DNA of 64,000 nucleotides from positions 1 through 64,000 of the forward strand of contig NZ_AP024591.1 of NCBI RefSeq assembly GCF_018323985.1. Reading direction: 5' to 3'. The notes beneath the pieces were generated by a model. The model saw only the letters and a list, made by a program, of their open reading frames with translations, had not been told where the DNA came from and ran no database searches. The DNA is from Enterobacter kobei. Lineage in GTDB: Bacteria > Pseudomonadota > Gammaproteobacteria > Enterobacterales > Enterobacteriaceae. This document shows positions 56,147-64,000 of the stretch, in pieces (positions within the stretch are counted from its first letter, which is position 1; each line of letters opens with the position of its first letter). The position numbers and the translations under genes are program-made.

Positions 56147-56545
56147 ATGAAAAAATTCAGTCTGATGCAGATGAACGCCATGATCCCCGCCGAGTTCGAG
56201 CAGCTGCGCGAGCAGGGCGAAGAATACCGCCGCGAACTGAGCAATGCCGTGGTCGGTCTGATTTCCGCCCCTGCCGGATGGCAGGTGAACGCAGAATACC
56301 GGGGTGAGTTTGGAGGCCTGTTTCCGGTACAGGTGCGATACACACCGCAGGACGGGGAAAGCTACGGTGTGTGCCTGTGCAGTCCGGGGGAACTCTCTCC
56401 GGGCTGGCTGGTTGTGTTGATTTCGCAGGATGCCCGCTTTACCCGGATACTTCACCAGTCAGACACGCTGGAGCCGGAGGCTGTCATTACGCTTATCTCC
56501 CGCGTGGCGGGGTTGCACCGTCTCAACTGTGGTGCCGGCACATGA
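56147..56545 (+). CDS. psiB: PsiB SOS inhibitor
   Basis: 132 residues. EFEQLREQGEEYRREL, NAEYRGEFGGLFPVQVRY and LCSPGELS match conserved PsiB segments. PsiB binds RecA and blocks SOS induction by incoming single-stranded plasmid DNA. ATG follows GGGAGAA. Directly upstream of psiA, as in F. Confidence 0.92.
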   Translation: MKKFSLMQMNAMIPAEFEQLREQGEEYRRELSNAVVGLISAPAGWQVNAEYRGEFGGLFPVQVRYTPQDGESYGVCLCSPGELSPGWLVVLISQDARFTRILHQSDTLEPEAVITLISRVAGLHRLNCGAGT

Positions 56546-56573
56546 ATGCCGTTTTAGGTGTGGGGGTGTCAGC

Positions 56574-57311
56574 ATGATCCCTTCAGGACATTCTCTGGTG
56601 ACGCTGCAACCGGCGCGGCAGGCCGCCCTTCGGGCTATCGCGGAAGTCGAACAGCGGCAGGAAAGCGATAAGCGGTTGCCTTCTGAAAACCCCCATGCGC
56701 GTGCATTTATGCGATACCTGACCGGCAGCAGCAGAATGAATGCCAGGTCAGCGCAGCAGATCCCTGGCCTGGCGTGGGACCCGTCATTTAAACTCTGGTC
56801 ACTGAAAAATCTGGAAGATGAACTGGAACGTCTGCTCCGGAGCCGCGGGGAGCACTGTTATTCTCCGCTGGACGGCGAAGTGCAGCAGGCGCTGTTTCCT
56901 GAAGTTGTTTATCGTAAAGCGTCCCGCAGTAAACAGCGCTGCAAACTGAGCAGCGCCCGGACGCAACGACAGGAACATAAGCGCCAGTGTAAGGAGGCCG
57001 TGCTGCGCCAGAGCCTTGTAGACCAGGCGCGTACCGGGCTTAATTTTCAGTCACCTGAGACGATCAATAGCTGGTACAGACACTGGGCAGATGAGCTTAC
57101 GGAGGGCGAACTGGCGCGATTGTTCTGGCGTTGGTGGTACAGGTTTGATTCCTTAAAGGAGCTTGAATGGAATAACCTCAGCGGCGATCCGATGTGGGCT
57201 GTGCTTCATTTACTTCGGCAGATCGTGAAGGATACTCCGGACCATACCCGTAAAGCTGAACGCTGGCAGGTGCCTAACAAGCTGTGTGACCTGCGGGAGC
57301 ATCGCATATGA
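56574..57311 (+). CDS. psiA: PsiA plasmid SOS-inhibition associated protein
   Basis: 245 residues from ATG 56574. The segment FQSPETINSWYRHWADELTE...FWRWWYRFDSL parallels the conserved PsiA region (FHSPETVGSW). Accessory to PsiB; exact role unclear. Overlaps the next gene by ATGA. Confidence 0.9.
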   Translation: MIPSGHSLVTLQPARQAALRAIAEVEQRQESDKRLPSENPHARAFMRYLTGSSRMNARSAQQIPGLAWDPSFKLWSLKNLEDELERLLRSRGEHCYSPLDGEVQQALFPEVVYRKASRSKQRCKLSSARTQRQEHKRQCKEAVLRQSLVDQARTGLNFQSPETINSWYRHWADELTEGELARLFWRWWYRFDSLKELEWNNLSGDPMWAVLHLLRQIVKDTPDHTRKAERWQVPNKLCDLREHRI

Positions 57312-57628
57312 ATAAATGGCTGTATTCATTGCGCTGGGGATTACGACATATTCCGTGTCCTGGTGCGCCGGAACTTGCACGCGCTGAGGTTAATGCCGGA
57401 GAACCCTGTCCCGATTCAGTGACAGAGCTGTGGGTGCCGGGTGGCGGTTATGTTGTTTGCATAGACTTTCCCGCGCCGAAGCCGATAACGCGCTGGAGTG
57501 ATGAGCGCAAAGCCGGTGCGCGTAAGCGTAATCTCAGACGCAGGGTACTGAAAGCAGCACCGCTTTTTGCCGATGAACTGGTCGAGCGGGAAATTAACGA
57601 CAGGGTGAGCTATTTTCGCGGAAAGTAA
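57308..57628 (+). CDS. Hypothetical protein after psiA
   Basis: 106 residues, overlapping the psiA stop by four bases, so co-translated. The C-terminal third is very basic (DERKAGARKRNLRRRVLKAAP). Location between psiA and hok matches small F-plasmid genes of unknown role. Confidence 0.65.
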   Translation: MNKWLYSLRWGLRHIPCPGAPELARAEVNAGEPCPDSVTELWVPGGGYVVCIDFPAPKPITRWSDERKAGARKRNLRRRVLKAAPLFADELVEREINDRVSYFRGK

Positions 57629-57699
57629 GCTGATTTAACGGCCTGAAATCACGGAGAGTCCTGGTTAAAAGGGCAGCGGGCAGGGTATAATGGCGTTGG

Positions 57700-57770
57700 C
57701 GCTTGAGGCTTTTTGCCTCATGACGTGAAGGTGGTTTGTTACGTGTTGTGAGGCAGAAAGAAGAAAGCCC
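57700..57770 (-). ncRNA. sok: Sok-type antisense RNA (approximate)
   Basis: The region antisense to the mok leader contains a GAGGC...GCCTC hairpin around GAGGCTTTTTGCCTC, then GTGAGGCAGAAAG, matching the R1/F Sok sequence and its terminator. Ends are approximate. Sok blocks mok translation and thereby Hok. Confidence 0.75.
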
Positions 57771-57810
57771 CGAAGGTAATTTTTCAATTAACCAACGAGG
57801 CTCAATCTGT

Positions 57811-58023
57811 ATGACTCGACACCATCAGATTAGCCGCTTATCCGCCGAAAGGCAAGGAGAAGTCAGCTATGAAACTGCCGCGAAACGCCCTTATCTGGTG
57901 CGTATTAATCGTGTGTTTAACGCTGTTAATATTCACATACCTGACCCGGAAATCGCTCTGCGAAATTCGCTACAGGGACGGAGACAGGGAGGTGGCGGCT
58001 TTTCTGGCTTACGAATCCGGTAA
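57811..58023 (+). CDS. mok: Mok leader frame
   Basis: 70-residue frame starting MTRHHQISRLSAERQG and overlapping nearly all of hok in another register. Its translation is required for Hok synthesis; Sok pairs with its ribosome site region. Confidence 0.88.
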   Translation: MTRHHQISRLSAERQGEVSYETAAKRPYLVRINRVFNAVNIHIPDPEIALRNSLQGRRQGGGGFSGLRIR

Positions 58024-58027
58024 GTAG
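57869..58027 (+). CDS. hok: Hok/FlmA membrane toxin
   Basis: 52 residues: NALIWCVLIVCLTLLIFTYL forms the membrane helix, and SLCEIRYRDGDREVAAFLAY the conserved tail, differing from FlmA at few positions. Kills plasmid-free cells by depolarising the membrane after Sok decays. Located downstream of psiA, as in F. Confidence 0.95.
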   Translation: MKLPRNALIWCVLIVCLTLLIFTYLTRKSLCEIRYRDGDREVAAFLAYESGK

Positions 58028-58036
58028 CAACCTGGA

Positions 58037-58060
58037 GGCGGGGGAAACCCCGCCTTTTCA
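58037..58060 (+). terminator. Hairpin after hok
   Basis: GGCGGGG-GAAA-CCCCGCC followed by TTTT. Confidence 0.75.
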
Positions 58061-58100
58061 GGGCTGAAGATGTCTGCTCAGACCGAAAGCGCCTTTACAA

Positions 58101-58130
58101 GGGGCTGTCAGTTACCCGACTGGCAGCCCC
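58101..58130 (+). terminator. Second terminator hairpin
   Basis: GGGGCTGTCAGT...ACTGGCAGCCCC, a 12-base stem with one mismatch, followed by TTTT at 58132. Confidence 0.75.
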
Positions 58131-58169
58131 CTTTTCTTTCCTGAGCGACCGCAAACAACCAGGAAAGGC

Positions 58170-58921
58170 GTTCCCCTCCGGGGAACGGGGCAGGGCGGTT
58201 GCGCCTTCGGCGCACCCGCTTTCCTCCTTCCGCCTCTGTTCATCCTGGCTACACCTGATGCTTTACTCCTGACCTTTCATAACAGCTTTCCGCTTTTAGC
58301 GGTGGTGCTGCATATCAGTGTCACCGCTGCTTCCATCCGTCATTCTGCTCTGGCTGATTTTATAAATGCCATGCAGCTGCTTCGCGGCGATCACCTGAAA
58401 AAGCAGAACCAGAAGATAAAGGACGCTGGCCCCCTTCGGCTCCCCGTCTTCGCCGGGTCGTCAAGCCCTACTGCGCCAGGGCCGCTGCTGCGCACCGGCC
58501 AGTCTCCGCCGGACCCCTGCGGGTTCCGGGCCTGACGGCTAGGGTCTGATGGCTGAAGTCAAAGTCATGCAGCCGGCTTCGCCGTCAGCGTTCACCGCGC
58601 CGGTGGCGCTCTGATGACGCCACGCCGTTCCGTCGTGTCGTGGTGTGTGCATTCTGCCGTTCCCCGATGCCCATCACCCTTGTCGTTCCTTCGCGGAGGG
58701 CTTTTCGTAGCACCGTGTCTGCCCGAAAAACAAGGGTGAAATGCACTCGCTGCGCTCGCCCTTGTTTTACGTTCATCCCCGTTGCTCCTTTGCCCTTCGC
58801 CGCGAAAGAACTCACCAGGGAGATGGATTAACCATCGGGAGGATAAAACCAGAATGAACACACAAAACGTCAACGTCAAAACCGCCGCTCCTGAATCTTC
58901 CAGGAAGATGGGGGACGAAAA
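58170..58921 (+). repeat. Leading-region module copy B
   Basis: Matches copy A from 58436 on and shares additional upstream sequence with copy C: the TTCCCC...GGGGAAC hairpin and GGGCGGTTGCGCC at about 58172-58220, and ATGCAGCTGCTTC onward from 58371. Hairpin AAAACAAGGGTG/CGCCCTTGTTTT at 58727-58768. Differs from A and C at about 58655-58680, showing it is the more diverged copy. Confidence 0.8.
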
Positions 58922-59273
58922 ACCAGTACAGGAGAGAAGCCGTGCCGAAGAATGGTGGCTTGCAAATCTGCGGCTCGATGGTTTTGTCCTGGACATTCAT
59001 TCAGATGTTCCCGGTGCGGTGATCAGCGCGGAAAGCCTTGTTGAACGGCTCGGTGAACACGCCCGGCGTTTAAGCGGCCTGCACTGGGAAATCTATGTAA
59101 CCCGATCGACGGAACTGGCGCTTGAATACATGCGCGCGCTTCCACGGGAAGATCGACACGCATTCATTGACGCTGCATATGCCTGGGGGATCTCCGTGTC
59201 ATATGACGCACTTGAACGTAGCCAGGGCCCATATGACGCGCTGATGGCAGAACTTATCAAAGAAACGCTTTAA
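58854..59273 (+). CDS. Leading-region protein with shared N-terminal tag, body B
   Basis: 139 residues from ATG 58854: the shared 20-residue start, then a different body (RAEEWWLANLRLDGFVLDIHSD...) that is acidic and helical. Ends ten bases before the next gene. Function unknown. Confidence 0.65.
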   Translation: MNTQNVNVKTAAPESSRKMGDEKPVQERSRAEEWWLANLRLDGFVLDIHSDVPGAVISAESLVERLGEHARRLSGLHWEIYVTRSTELALEYMRALPREDRHAFIDAAYAWGISVSYDALERSQGPYDALMAELIKETL

Positions 59274-59283
59274 GGAGAAAAAA

Positions 59284-59772
59284 ATGTCCCTGATTAGCAC
59301 TCCAGTTGAAAGACATGCTCAGAACCCGATACCCGCCACTTCTATGGCCTTCGTTCTCCCTTCCCGACAGGAGGTTTACGCCTGGGCGCGCTGGAATGGC
59401 GTGGAATGGGTGTCAACGTCTGGTGAGGCAGGGCTGGACGAAATGCGCCACTACTGCGCGGAAATCCAGCTCGTTTCGGAAGCTGAAGCAGTGGCAATGG
59501 AGAATGCCCGGTATCGTAAACCGTGGGAGGAAATCTCTGAGGCACGTTTTATCGATCAGCTGGAAGTGCTGCCGCCCGTGGACTGGCACTGGGGGGTATG
59601 TGAATCGTTCAAGTCTTCGGAAATGTATGGCGGGGATGTGACCAGCATTTTTGCGAAATATCAGGGCCGCTTTTTCGAATGCCGTGATCTTATCAGTCTT
59701 AAGCCAAAAGAGATCATGGAGAGCATAATCGCCGCTTTTTTTGCCGGGGATACAGCGAATTCCGGGCATTAA
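59284..59772 (+). CDS. Leading-region hypothetical protein
   Basis: 162 residues, ATG after AAGGAGA. Soluble and acidic; contains YAWARWNGVEWVSTSGEAGLD and WEEISEARFIDQLEVLPPVDWHWG. No recognised family. Same operon as the previous gene; terminator overlaps its end. Confidence 0.65.
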   Translation: MSLISTPVERHAQNPIPATSMAFVLPSRQEVYAWARWNGVEWVSTSGEAGLDEMRHYCAEIQLVSEAEAVAMENARYRKPWEEISEARFIDQLEVLPPVDWHWGVCESFKSSEMYGGDVTSIFAKYQGRFFECRDLISLKPKEIMESIIAAFFAGDTANSGH

Positions 59773-59796
59773 AAAAGCAGGGCTAAGCCCTGCTTA
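59771..59796 (+). terminator. Hairpin GCAGGGCTAAGCCCTGC
   Basis: Perfect stem flanked by A and T residues directly after the 59284 gene; the T tract is short on the plus strand, so it may be partial. Confidence 0.55.
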
Positions 59797-59856
59797 ATCA
59801 ACGGATGGCACGGATCAGGTGCCGTCCTAATCAAAACCAGTATGGAGGTACAAGTA

Positions 59857-60006
59857 ATGATTTTCGACCCGCAAATCGTCGCACAGGCGAAGGAATTTGT
59901 AAATGCCGTTCGTGCAGGAAAACGCGCCCGCATACCTGCGATGCGTTTTGAATTCTGGCAGCAGTTTATGACCACCGTTCATGCCGGGCTTGAGGCTCAG
60001 GCTTAA
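59857..60006 (+). CDS. Small leading-region protein, 49 aa
   Basis: ATG follows GGAGGTACAAGTA. Helical, with a basic centre (NAVRAGKRARIPAMRFEFWQQ). Good ribosome site and correct spacing argue it is real, although short. Confidence 0.6.
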   Translation: MIFDPQIVAQAKEFVNAVRAGKRARIPAMRFEFWQQFMTTVHAGLEAQA

Positions 60007-60052
60007 CTCACAGGCCGCCAGTGATGGCGGCCATTTAGCCTGGGGGCTACAA

Positions 60053-60364
60053 ATGCCGAATAATCACATCACCGCCGGATCGTTACCATCCAGCGAACTA
60101 AAAATTCTGGCGTCCGTTCTGCCGCCGGTGGGCTTACAGGTTGTATCCGATGAGAACGGGGATCGCACCGCGCTTGTCGCAGAAGCGCTGTGGTTGTTTG
60201 CCACCCGTACCGGGCTGGATCGGGACGGAGAAGCGCTGGAAACCGTTCTGACTGATTTCCTTGCCGATATGCTTCATCTTTGCAGCCAGACCGGGACAGA
60301 ATTCAGTAGCATCATGGGCACAGCTGAAATGCATTTTGATATGGAAGACACCGGGATCTACTGA
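60053..60364 (+). CDS. Leading-region hypothetical protein, 103 aa
   Basis: ATG 60053 after TGGGGG. Acidic protein, predicted helical (EALETVLTDFLADMLHLC). No family recognised. The 46-base gap to the previous gene contains a GGCCGCCAGTGATGGCGGCC hairpin. Confidence 0.6.
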   Translation: MPNNHITAGSLPSSELKILASVLPPVGLQVVSDENGDRTALVAEALWLFATRTGLDRDGEALETVLTDFLADMLHLCSQTGTEFSSIMGTAEMHFDMEDTGIY

Positions 60365-60477
60365 TTAATGGCTGGCCATTAAATTGTCCGCACCGGTGTA
60401 TAAAATCGCTCACATCATGCCTGTAAATCAGGCTTAACACACAGGCCGTTAGCAGTAATGGCCTGTCAGGGGGAAGA

Positions 60478-60705
60478 ATGATCACCTATGTTACTGACCA
60501 GCGTACCGGCGAGCCAGACATCCTGACGCCGCTCCGGTTCGCCACTCTCGTGATACGCGATTTGCAGGGCGCTACGCTGAACACGGTAAACGCGCCTGAA
60601 AATGGATGGACACATGAAATACTGTGTGCAGTCCAGCCTCCGGAAATACGTGAAGGGGCTGAGGCTTATCTCAATGAACAATGGATTGGATCCACCGAGG
60701 TATAA
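60478..60705 (+). CDS. Leading-region hypothetical protein, 75 aa
   Basis: ATG after GGGGGAAGA. Predicted mixed fold (FATLVIRDLQGATLNTVNAPENGWTHEILCAV). Preceded by a GGCCGTTAGCAGTAATGGCC hairpin similar to that before the 60053 gene. Confidence 0.55.
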   Translation: MITYVTDQRTGEPDILTPLRFATLVIRDLQGATLNTVNAPENGWTHEILCAVQPPEIREGAEAYLNEQWIGSTEV

Positions 60706-60746
60706 GACTTCCGCAATGAACCCGCCCTGCCGGTTAAAAGCAGGGC

Positions 60747-61434
60747 GTTCCCCTGCGGGGAACAGAGAAGGGCGGTTGCGCCTGCGGCGCTACCGCTTTG
60801 CTCCCTCCGCCCTCATGTCTGTCGTTTCCTCAGAAATCTGCTGCTCTGATTCAGTACGTCATTGTTATTGCCATTACATATGGACCTGCCATGCAGCTGC
60901 TTCACGTTGATCACCTGAAAAAGCAGAACCAAAAGATAAAGGACGCTGGCCCCCTTCGGCTCCCCGTCTTCGCCGGGTCGTCAAGCCCTACTGCGCCAGG
61001 GCCGCTGCTGGCGCACCGGCCAGTCTCCGCCGGACCCCTGCGGGTTCCGGGCCTGACGGCTAGGGTCTGATGGCTGAGGTCCAGGTCATGCAGCCGGCTT
61101 CGCCGTCAGCGTTCACCGCGCCTGTGGCGCTCTGATGACGCCACGCCGTTCCGTCGCGTCGTGGTGTGTGCATTCTGAGGTTCCCAGATGCCCGTCACCC
61201 CTGTCGTTCCTTCGCGGAGGGCTTTCCGTAGCACCGTTGCTGCCCGAAAAACAAGGGTGAAATGCACTCGCTGTGCTCGCCCTTGTTTTACGTCCATCCC
61301 CGTTGCTCCTTTGCCCTTCGCCGCGAAAGAACTCACCAGGGAGATGGATTAACCATCGGGAGGATAAAACCAGAATGAACACACAAAACGTCAACGTCAA
61401 AACCGCCGCTCATGAATCTTCCAGGAAGATGGGG
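60747..61434 (+). repeat. Leading-region module copy C
   Basis: Includes the upstream part shared with copy B (from the TTCCCCTGCGGGGAAC hairpin) and the core from 60956 shared with A and B. Hairpin at 61248-61289. In the variable segment at about 61175-61200 it matches copy A, not B, which points to recombination or gene conversion among the copies. Confidence 0.8.
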
Positions 61435-61677
61435 GGAGCAGGACAGAAGCCTGTCACCTTCATGCAGTGTCTGGACCTGTTTTATTACGTCCAGGAGCAC
61501 GCCATGCACCAGAAGCAGCCCACCTTTTTTGTGCCTCCAGCTGGCGGCGATCTGATCTGTTTTAACAGAGAAGATAACGCCGTAACCGTCCTGGTGTGGG
61601 CAGTCGATGGATGGCCCGTGGCGGCATCCATTCCGCAGGATCAATTTATGGCTGTATTAAGCGGCATTCCGGCATAA
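61375..61677 (+). CDS. Leading-region protein with shared N-terminal tag, body C
   Basis: 100 residues from ATG 61375: the shared start (with one change, H for P), then FMQCLDLFYYVQEHAMHQKQ and VTVLVWAVDGWPVAASIP. Third unrelated body behind the same leader. Function unknown. Confidence 0.65.
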   Translation: MNTQNVNVKTAAHESSRKMGGAGQKPVTFMQCLDLFYYVQEHAMHQKQPTFFVPPAGGDLICFNREDNAVTVLVWAVDGWPVAASIPQDQFMAVLSGIPA

Positions 61678-61736
61678 CTGAAAATCCCACCCGGCGAATA
61701 TTGCCGGGTAATAAAAACTGAACAGGAGAAACTTAA

Positions 61737-62558
61737 ATGACCAGATTATCCAGCCGTTTTGGCGCAGCTACCGTAATTCGTAAAGAACGTGCCCTGACTA
61801 ATGACGAACTGGCGCGCCATGTTCCAAGCGTATTTACCGGTGATAAACACGAATCCCGTTCCTCACGTTATACCTACATCCCGACTATTACTATTCTGGA
61901 TAAACTGCGTGAAGAAGGTTTTGCCCCGTTCTTTGCGTGTCAGACAAAAGTAAATAAATCGGAGCGCCGCGATTTTACAAAGCATATGCTGCGCCTGCGC
62001 CGTCTCGATCAAATTAACGGCAGCGAAGTACCGGAAATAATTCTGCTTAACAGCCATGACGGTTCCAGCAGTTACCAGATGATCCCAGGCATGTTTCGTT
62101 TTGTCTGTACAAACGGAATGGTCTGCGGTGATACGTTCGGAGAAATCCGTGTCCCGCATAAAGGGGATATTGTCAGCCAGGTTATTGAGGGCGCGTTTGA
62201 AGTGCTTAAAACCTTTGAGGACGTGGACGAAAGTATGGATCTGCTTAAATCCGTCAGCCTTTCACCGTCCGAACAGCGCCTTTTTGCAAATGCCGCGCTT
62301 GAATATAAATACGGCGAAGAACATCAGCCGGTTACAGCTTCTCAAATTCTTGAGCCGCGCCGCTATGAAGACAGAAAAACAGACATCTGGACCACCTTTA
62401 ACCGCGTGCAGGAAAATTTAATTAAGGGGCATCTGCCCGCGCAGACGAAAACCGGGAAGCGTAGCCGGACGCGACCTGTCACAGGAATTGACGGTGACGT
62501 GAAATTAAACCGGGCGCTGTGGAAGCTGGCCGACGAAATGGCTAAGCTGAAAGCCTGA
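61737..62558 (+). CDS. DUF932/945-type plasmid protein (YubP-like)
   Basis: 273 residues. SRYTYIPTITILDKLREEGF, LRLRRLDQINGSEVPEIILLNSHDGSSSYQM and FRFVCTNGMVCGD are the signature of the DUF932 family found on F-like plasmids and prophages. Function not established. ATG after GGAGAAACTTAA; ends at the bidirectional terminator 62559-62587. Confidence 0.9.
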   Translation: MTRLSSRFGAATVIRKERALTNDELARHVPSVFTGDKHESRSSRYTYIPTITILDKLREEGFAPFFACQTKVNKSERRDFTKHMLRLRRLDQINGSEVPEIILLNSHDGSSSYQMIPGMFRFVCTNGMVCGDTFGEIRVPHKGDIVSQVIEGAFEVLKTFEDVDESMDLLKSVSLSPSEQRLFANAALEYKYGEEHQPVTASQILEPRRYEDRKTDIWTTFNRVQENLIKGHLPAQTKTGKRSRTRPVTGIDGDVKLNRALWKLADEMAKLKA

Positions 62559-62587
62559 AAAAAATCCCCGGTTAACCGGGGATTTTT
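62559..62587. terminator. Bidirectional terminator
   Basis: AAAATCCCCGG/CCGGGGATTTT stem between two convergent genes. Confidence 0.88.
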
Positions 62588-62593
62588 ATTTAT

Positions 62594-63118
62594 TCAGTTC
62601 GACGCGAGCGCCGGGAGTTTTTCAGCGGGCTTTGGTACTTCTTTTATATCGGCGTTCTGCCTGTCCTCAATAATCTTTCTTGCCAGCAGAACACGATAAA
62701 TACTCTTTATTTTTCTGGCGTACTCACGCCGTGCTTTGATCGCCTTCGGTGAAGGTCCGGTGTTATACATTCCCACACTGTCCCAGTTTTTTCCGTATGC
62801 CCTGAAGTTATGCGCCAGCACCCATGCGCCGGTGTAAACACATATACAGGGTTCATTCAGCAGTCTTTCCCGCGTGATATTAAACTTTTCAAGTTTCCCG
62901 TAATGTGAACTGTTCACCTGCATCGCACAGACATCCTCCGTCCCGTTACGGTTGGCTTTATTTATGGCTGCCGGTCGCAGTCTGCTTTCCTGTATTGAAA
63001 TCGCAGTGAGCAGCAGGGGATCAATGTTGTAGTCCTTTCCGGCCTGGTTAAAACACAGCTGAGGTGCTGCGCCGCAGGAGACTGAGAAAACCAGAAGAAG
63101 GAACGGTGCTTTTTTCAT
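62594..63118 (-). CDS. Lytic transglycosylase of the transfer region (P19/geneX-like)
   Basis: 174 residues from ATG 63118, which begins a signal peptide (KKAPFLLLVFSVSCGAA). SLT domain with catalytic Glu in ISIQESRLRP and the AMQVNSSHYGKL and YNTGPSPKAI motifs. Locally opens peptidoglycan for the conjugation apparatus. Located between the leading region and oriT, as in R1 and F. A longer in-frame ATG at 63283 is unlikely. Confidence 0.92.
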   Translation of the reverse strand: MKKAPFLLLVFSVSCGAAPQLCFNQAGKDYNIDPLLLTAISIQESRLRPAAINKANRNGTEDVCAMQVNSSHYGKLEKFNITRERLLNEPCICVYTGAWVLAHNFRAYGKNWDSVGMYNTGPSPKAIKARREYARKIKSIYRVLLARKIIEDRQNADIKEVPKPAEKLPALASN

Positions 63119-63147
63119 TTTGCGTATTATCCGCCAGAGGAGTTTAT

Positions 63148-63291
63148 ATGCGCCAGGAGGGAGGCGTTTATAAAAATACGCGCGGCGATCATTTTTATCA
63201 AGATAATCCATTACAGACGCGCATGGGGCGCTGTGGATCGTCTTTTCACACGACGGGATATAAGAGAAACCCAACCGATCCACTTTATTAA
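63148..63291 (+). CDS. Small basic hypothetical protein, 47 aa
   Basis: ATG follows AGAGGAG. Begins RQEGGVYKNTRGDHFYQ; basic, no membrane part. Divergent from the transglycosylase gene and close to oriT. Not recognised. Confidence 0.5.
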   Translation: MRQEGGVYKNTRGDHFYQDNPLQTRMGRCGSSFHTTGYKRNPTDPLY

Positions 63292-63313
63292 ACGCCGCTC
63301 TTTACCCAACATA

Positions 63314-63348
63314 AAAAACATCACACCCCACGCAAGACGTTGTCTTGC
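63314..63348 (-). other. oriT: oriT nic region
   Basis: CACACCCCACGC next to the inverted repeat GCAAGAC-GTT-GTCTTGC (63332-63348) is the complement of the R1/F nic sequence (GCGTGGGGTGTG). By analogy the relaxase nicks the minus strand between 63322 and 63321, so the minus strand leads and the region at lower coordinates enters the recipient first. Confidence 0.85.
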
Positions 63349-63442
63349 AGATTAATTCTTTAATTTCAGTTGGTTGTACTTAAACTCTAAGCGTTGTCAT
63401 GGGGTATAAGGTAAAAAGGTGCTCTAATTAGCACACTTCACA

Positions 63443-63610
63443 GTGCCGGGATGACACACATATCCGTGCCTGATTGACACACCTGTTGGTGCCAACACAG
63501 GCACTGTTGAGTGTGTGATAAGTGTGTAACATTAAAATTCAGTAGGTTAATAAGGCGATTTTTAACGTTGGTGCCGTCCTGACACACATCATAGTGCCGT
63601 GCAAACACAC
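63443..63610. repeat. Paired direct repeats in oriT (TraM/TraY-type binding sites)
   Basis: Four 17-base copies of GTGCC-N5-GACACAC type begin at 63443, 63466, 63571 and 63594: two pairs with 23-base period, 105 bases between the pairs. A GTGCC-AACACA-GGCAC palindrome lies at 63488-63503. They precede traM, where F carries TraM-binding sbm sites. Confidence 0.7.
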
Positions 63611-63744
63611 CTGTATAAATCACTAATATGCTTGACACATCGATCAGATAGAGACGATATTATGAAAAATCCCGTTTAAGAACATCCTTAAAATGTCTCT
63701 AATAGTGCCTAATCAGGCACTGCTTATCGGTACAGGTAAATATA

Positions 63745-64000
63745 ATGCCCCGTAAAAACATATACTTTAAAGATAAAATCGATCGTGAGATTGAAGATAT
63801 TATTGAAATAGAGATTCAGAAGGGGGCGACTAAAGCTGATGTTAACTACTCCTCGATGGTAAATGAACTGGTCAGACTGGGTCTGATGGTATACAAATCA
63901 AGAGAAGACGGCTCCAGTTTCGATCTGGAAGGTTTCCGGCGTGACCTTATCCGCAAGGTGAGCGGTTCACGTGAAGGTATTATGATACTGACCGCACTGC
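63745..64000 (+). CDS. traM: TraM relaxosome protein, 5' part
   Basis: ATG 63745 opens a frame starting PRKNIYFKDKIDREIEDIIE with NYSSMVNELVRLGLMVYK: an RHH-like N-terminus typical of TraM. It runs off the window (85 codons visible). TraM binds oriT and the coupling protein TraD and represses its own promoter. Start supported by position immediately after oriT. Confidence 0.88.
   Translation, partial: MPRKNIYFKDKIDREIEDIIEIEIQKGATKADVNYSSMVNELVRLGLMVYKSREDGSSFDLEGFRRDLIRKVSGSREGIMILTAL

Overview
The window is part of a large F-like conjugative plasmid from the Enterobacterales, most likely a Klebsiella-type IncFIB(K)/IncFII(K) plasmid. The reasons are a P1/RepFIB-type initiator flanked by iterons, F-type SopA/SopB and ResD, a StbA/StbB locus, an F-like leading region (PsiB, PsiA, Mok/Hok, a DUF932/945-type protein), and an F/R1-like oriT followed by traM at the right edge. 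The host assignment rests on recalled family resemblance, because no search could be run.

Layout. 0-12.5 kb is an accessory region: a partial TraX-like gene in inverted orientation, an orphan colicin-DNase-type immunity gene, a minus-strand operon of an RHH protein, a KAP-type P-loop NTPase and a possible thiol-protease-like protein, a second AT-rich P-loop ATPase, and VapBC and ParDE toxin-antitoxin pairs. 12.6-34.5 kb is a complete copper/silver island: pcoABCDRS and pcoE, an M23 peptidase, silP, silG, silABFC, silRS, silE, extra metal-sponge genes and a DUF305 gene. It carries visible CusR/SilR-type and PcoR-type operators. 34.9-37.4 kb has an HNH endonuclease and a GAF-GGDEF diguanylate cyclase. 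38.1-41.0 kb is an arsRBC operon with divergent arsH. 41.5-43.3 kb has two hypotheticals and resD. 43.5-47.1 kb is partition and replication: a two-palindrome centromere candidate, sopB, sopA with SopA boxes, two iteron arrays and repA. 47.4-49.1 kb is a LexA-controlled umuDC pair. 49.2-51.2 kb is the stb partition locus, in which stbA carries a one-base frameshift in a G run. 51.2-62.6 kb is the leading region, with all genes on the plus strand. 62.6-64 kb holds a lytic transglycosylase, oriT and the start of traM.

The most striking structure is in the leading region. Three copies of a module of about 490 bp each end in the same 5' leader and the same first 20 codons, then fuse to three unrelated C-terminal bodies. 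A diverged relative precedes a fourth gene, and a fifth GC-rich leader of similar size precedes a DNA methylase. The inferred nick position makes the minus strand the transferred strand, so plus-strand genes use it as template. Each module has an imperfect hairpin with a stem of about 12 bp, roughly 85 bases before its ATG. This is what Frpo-type single-stranded DNA promoters are expected to look like, so I read the region as an array of early-expressed anti-defence or establishment genes. No transposase or intact insertion sequence was recognised in the 64 kb.
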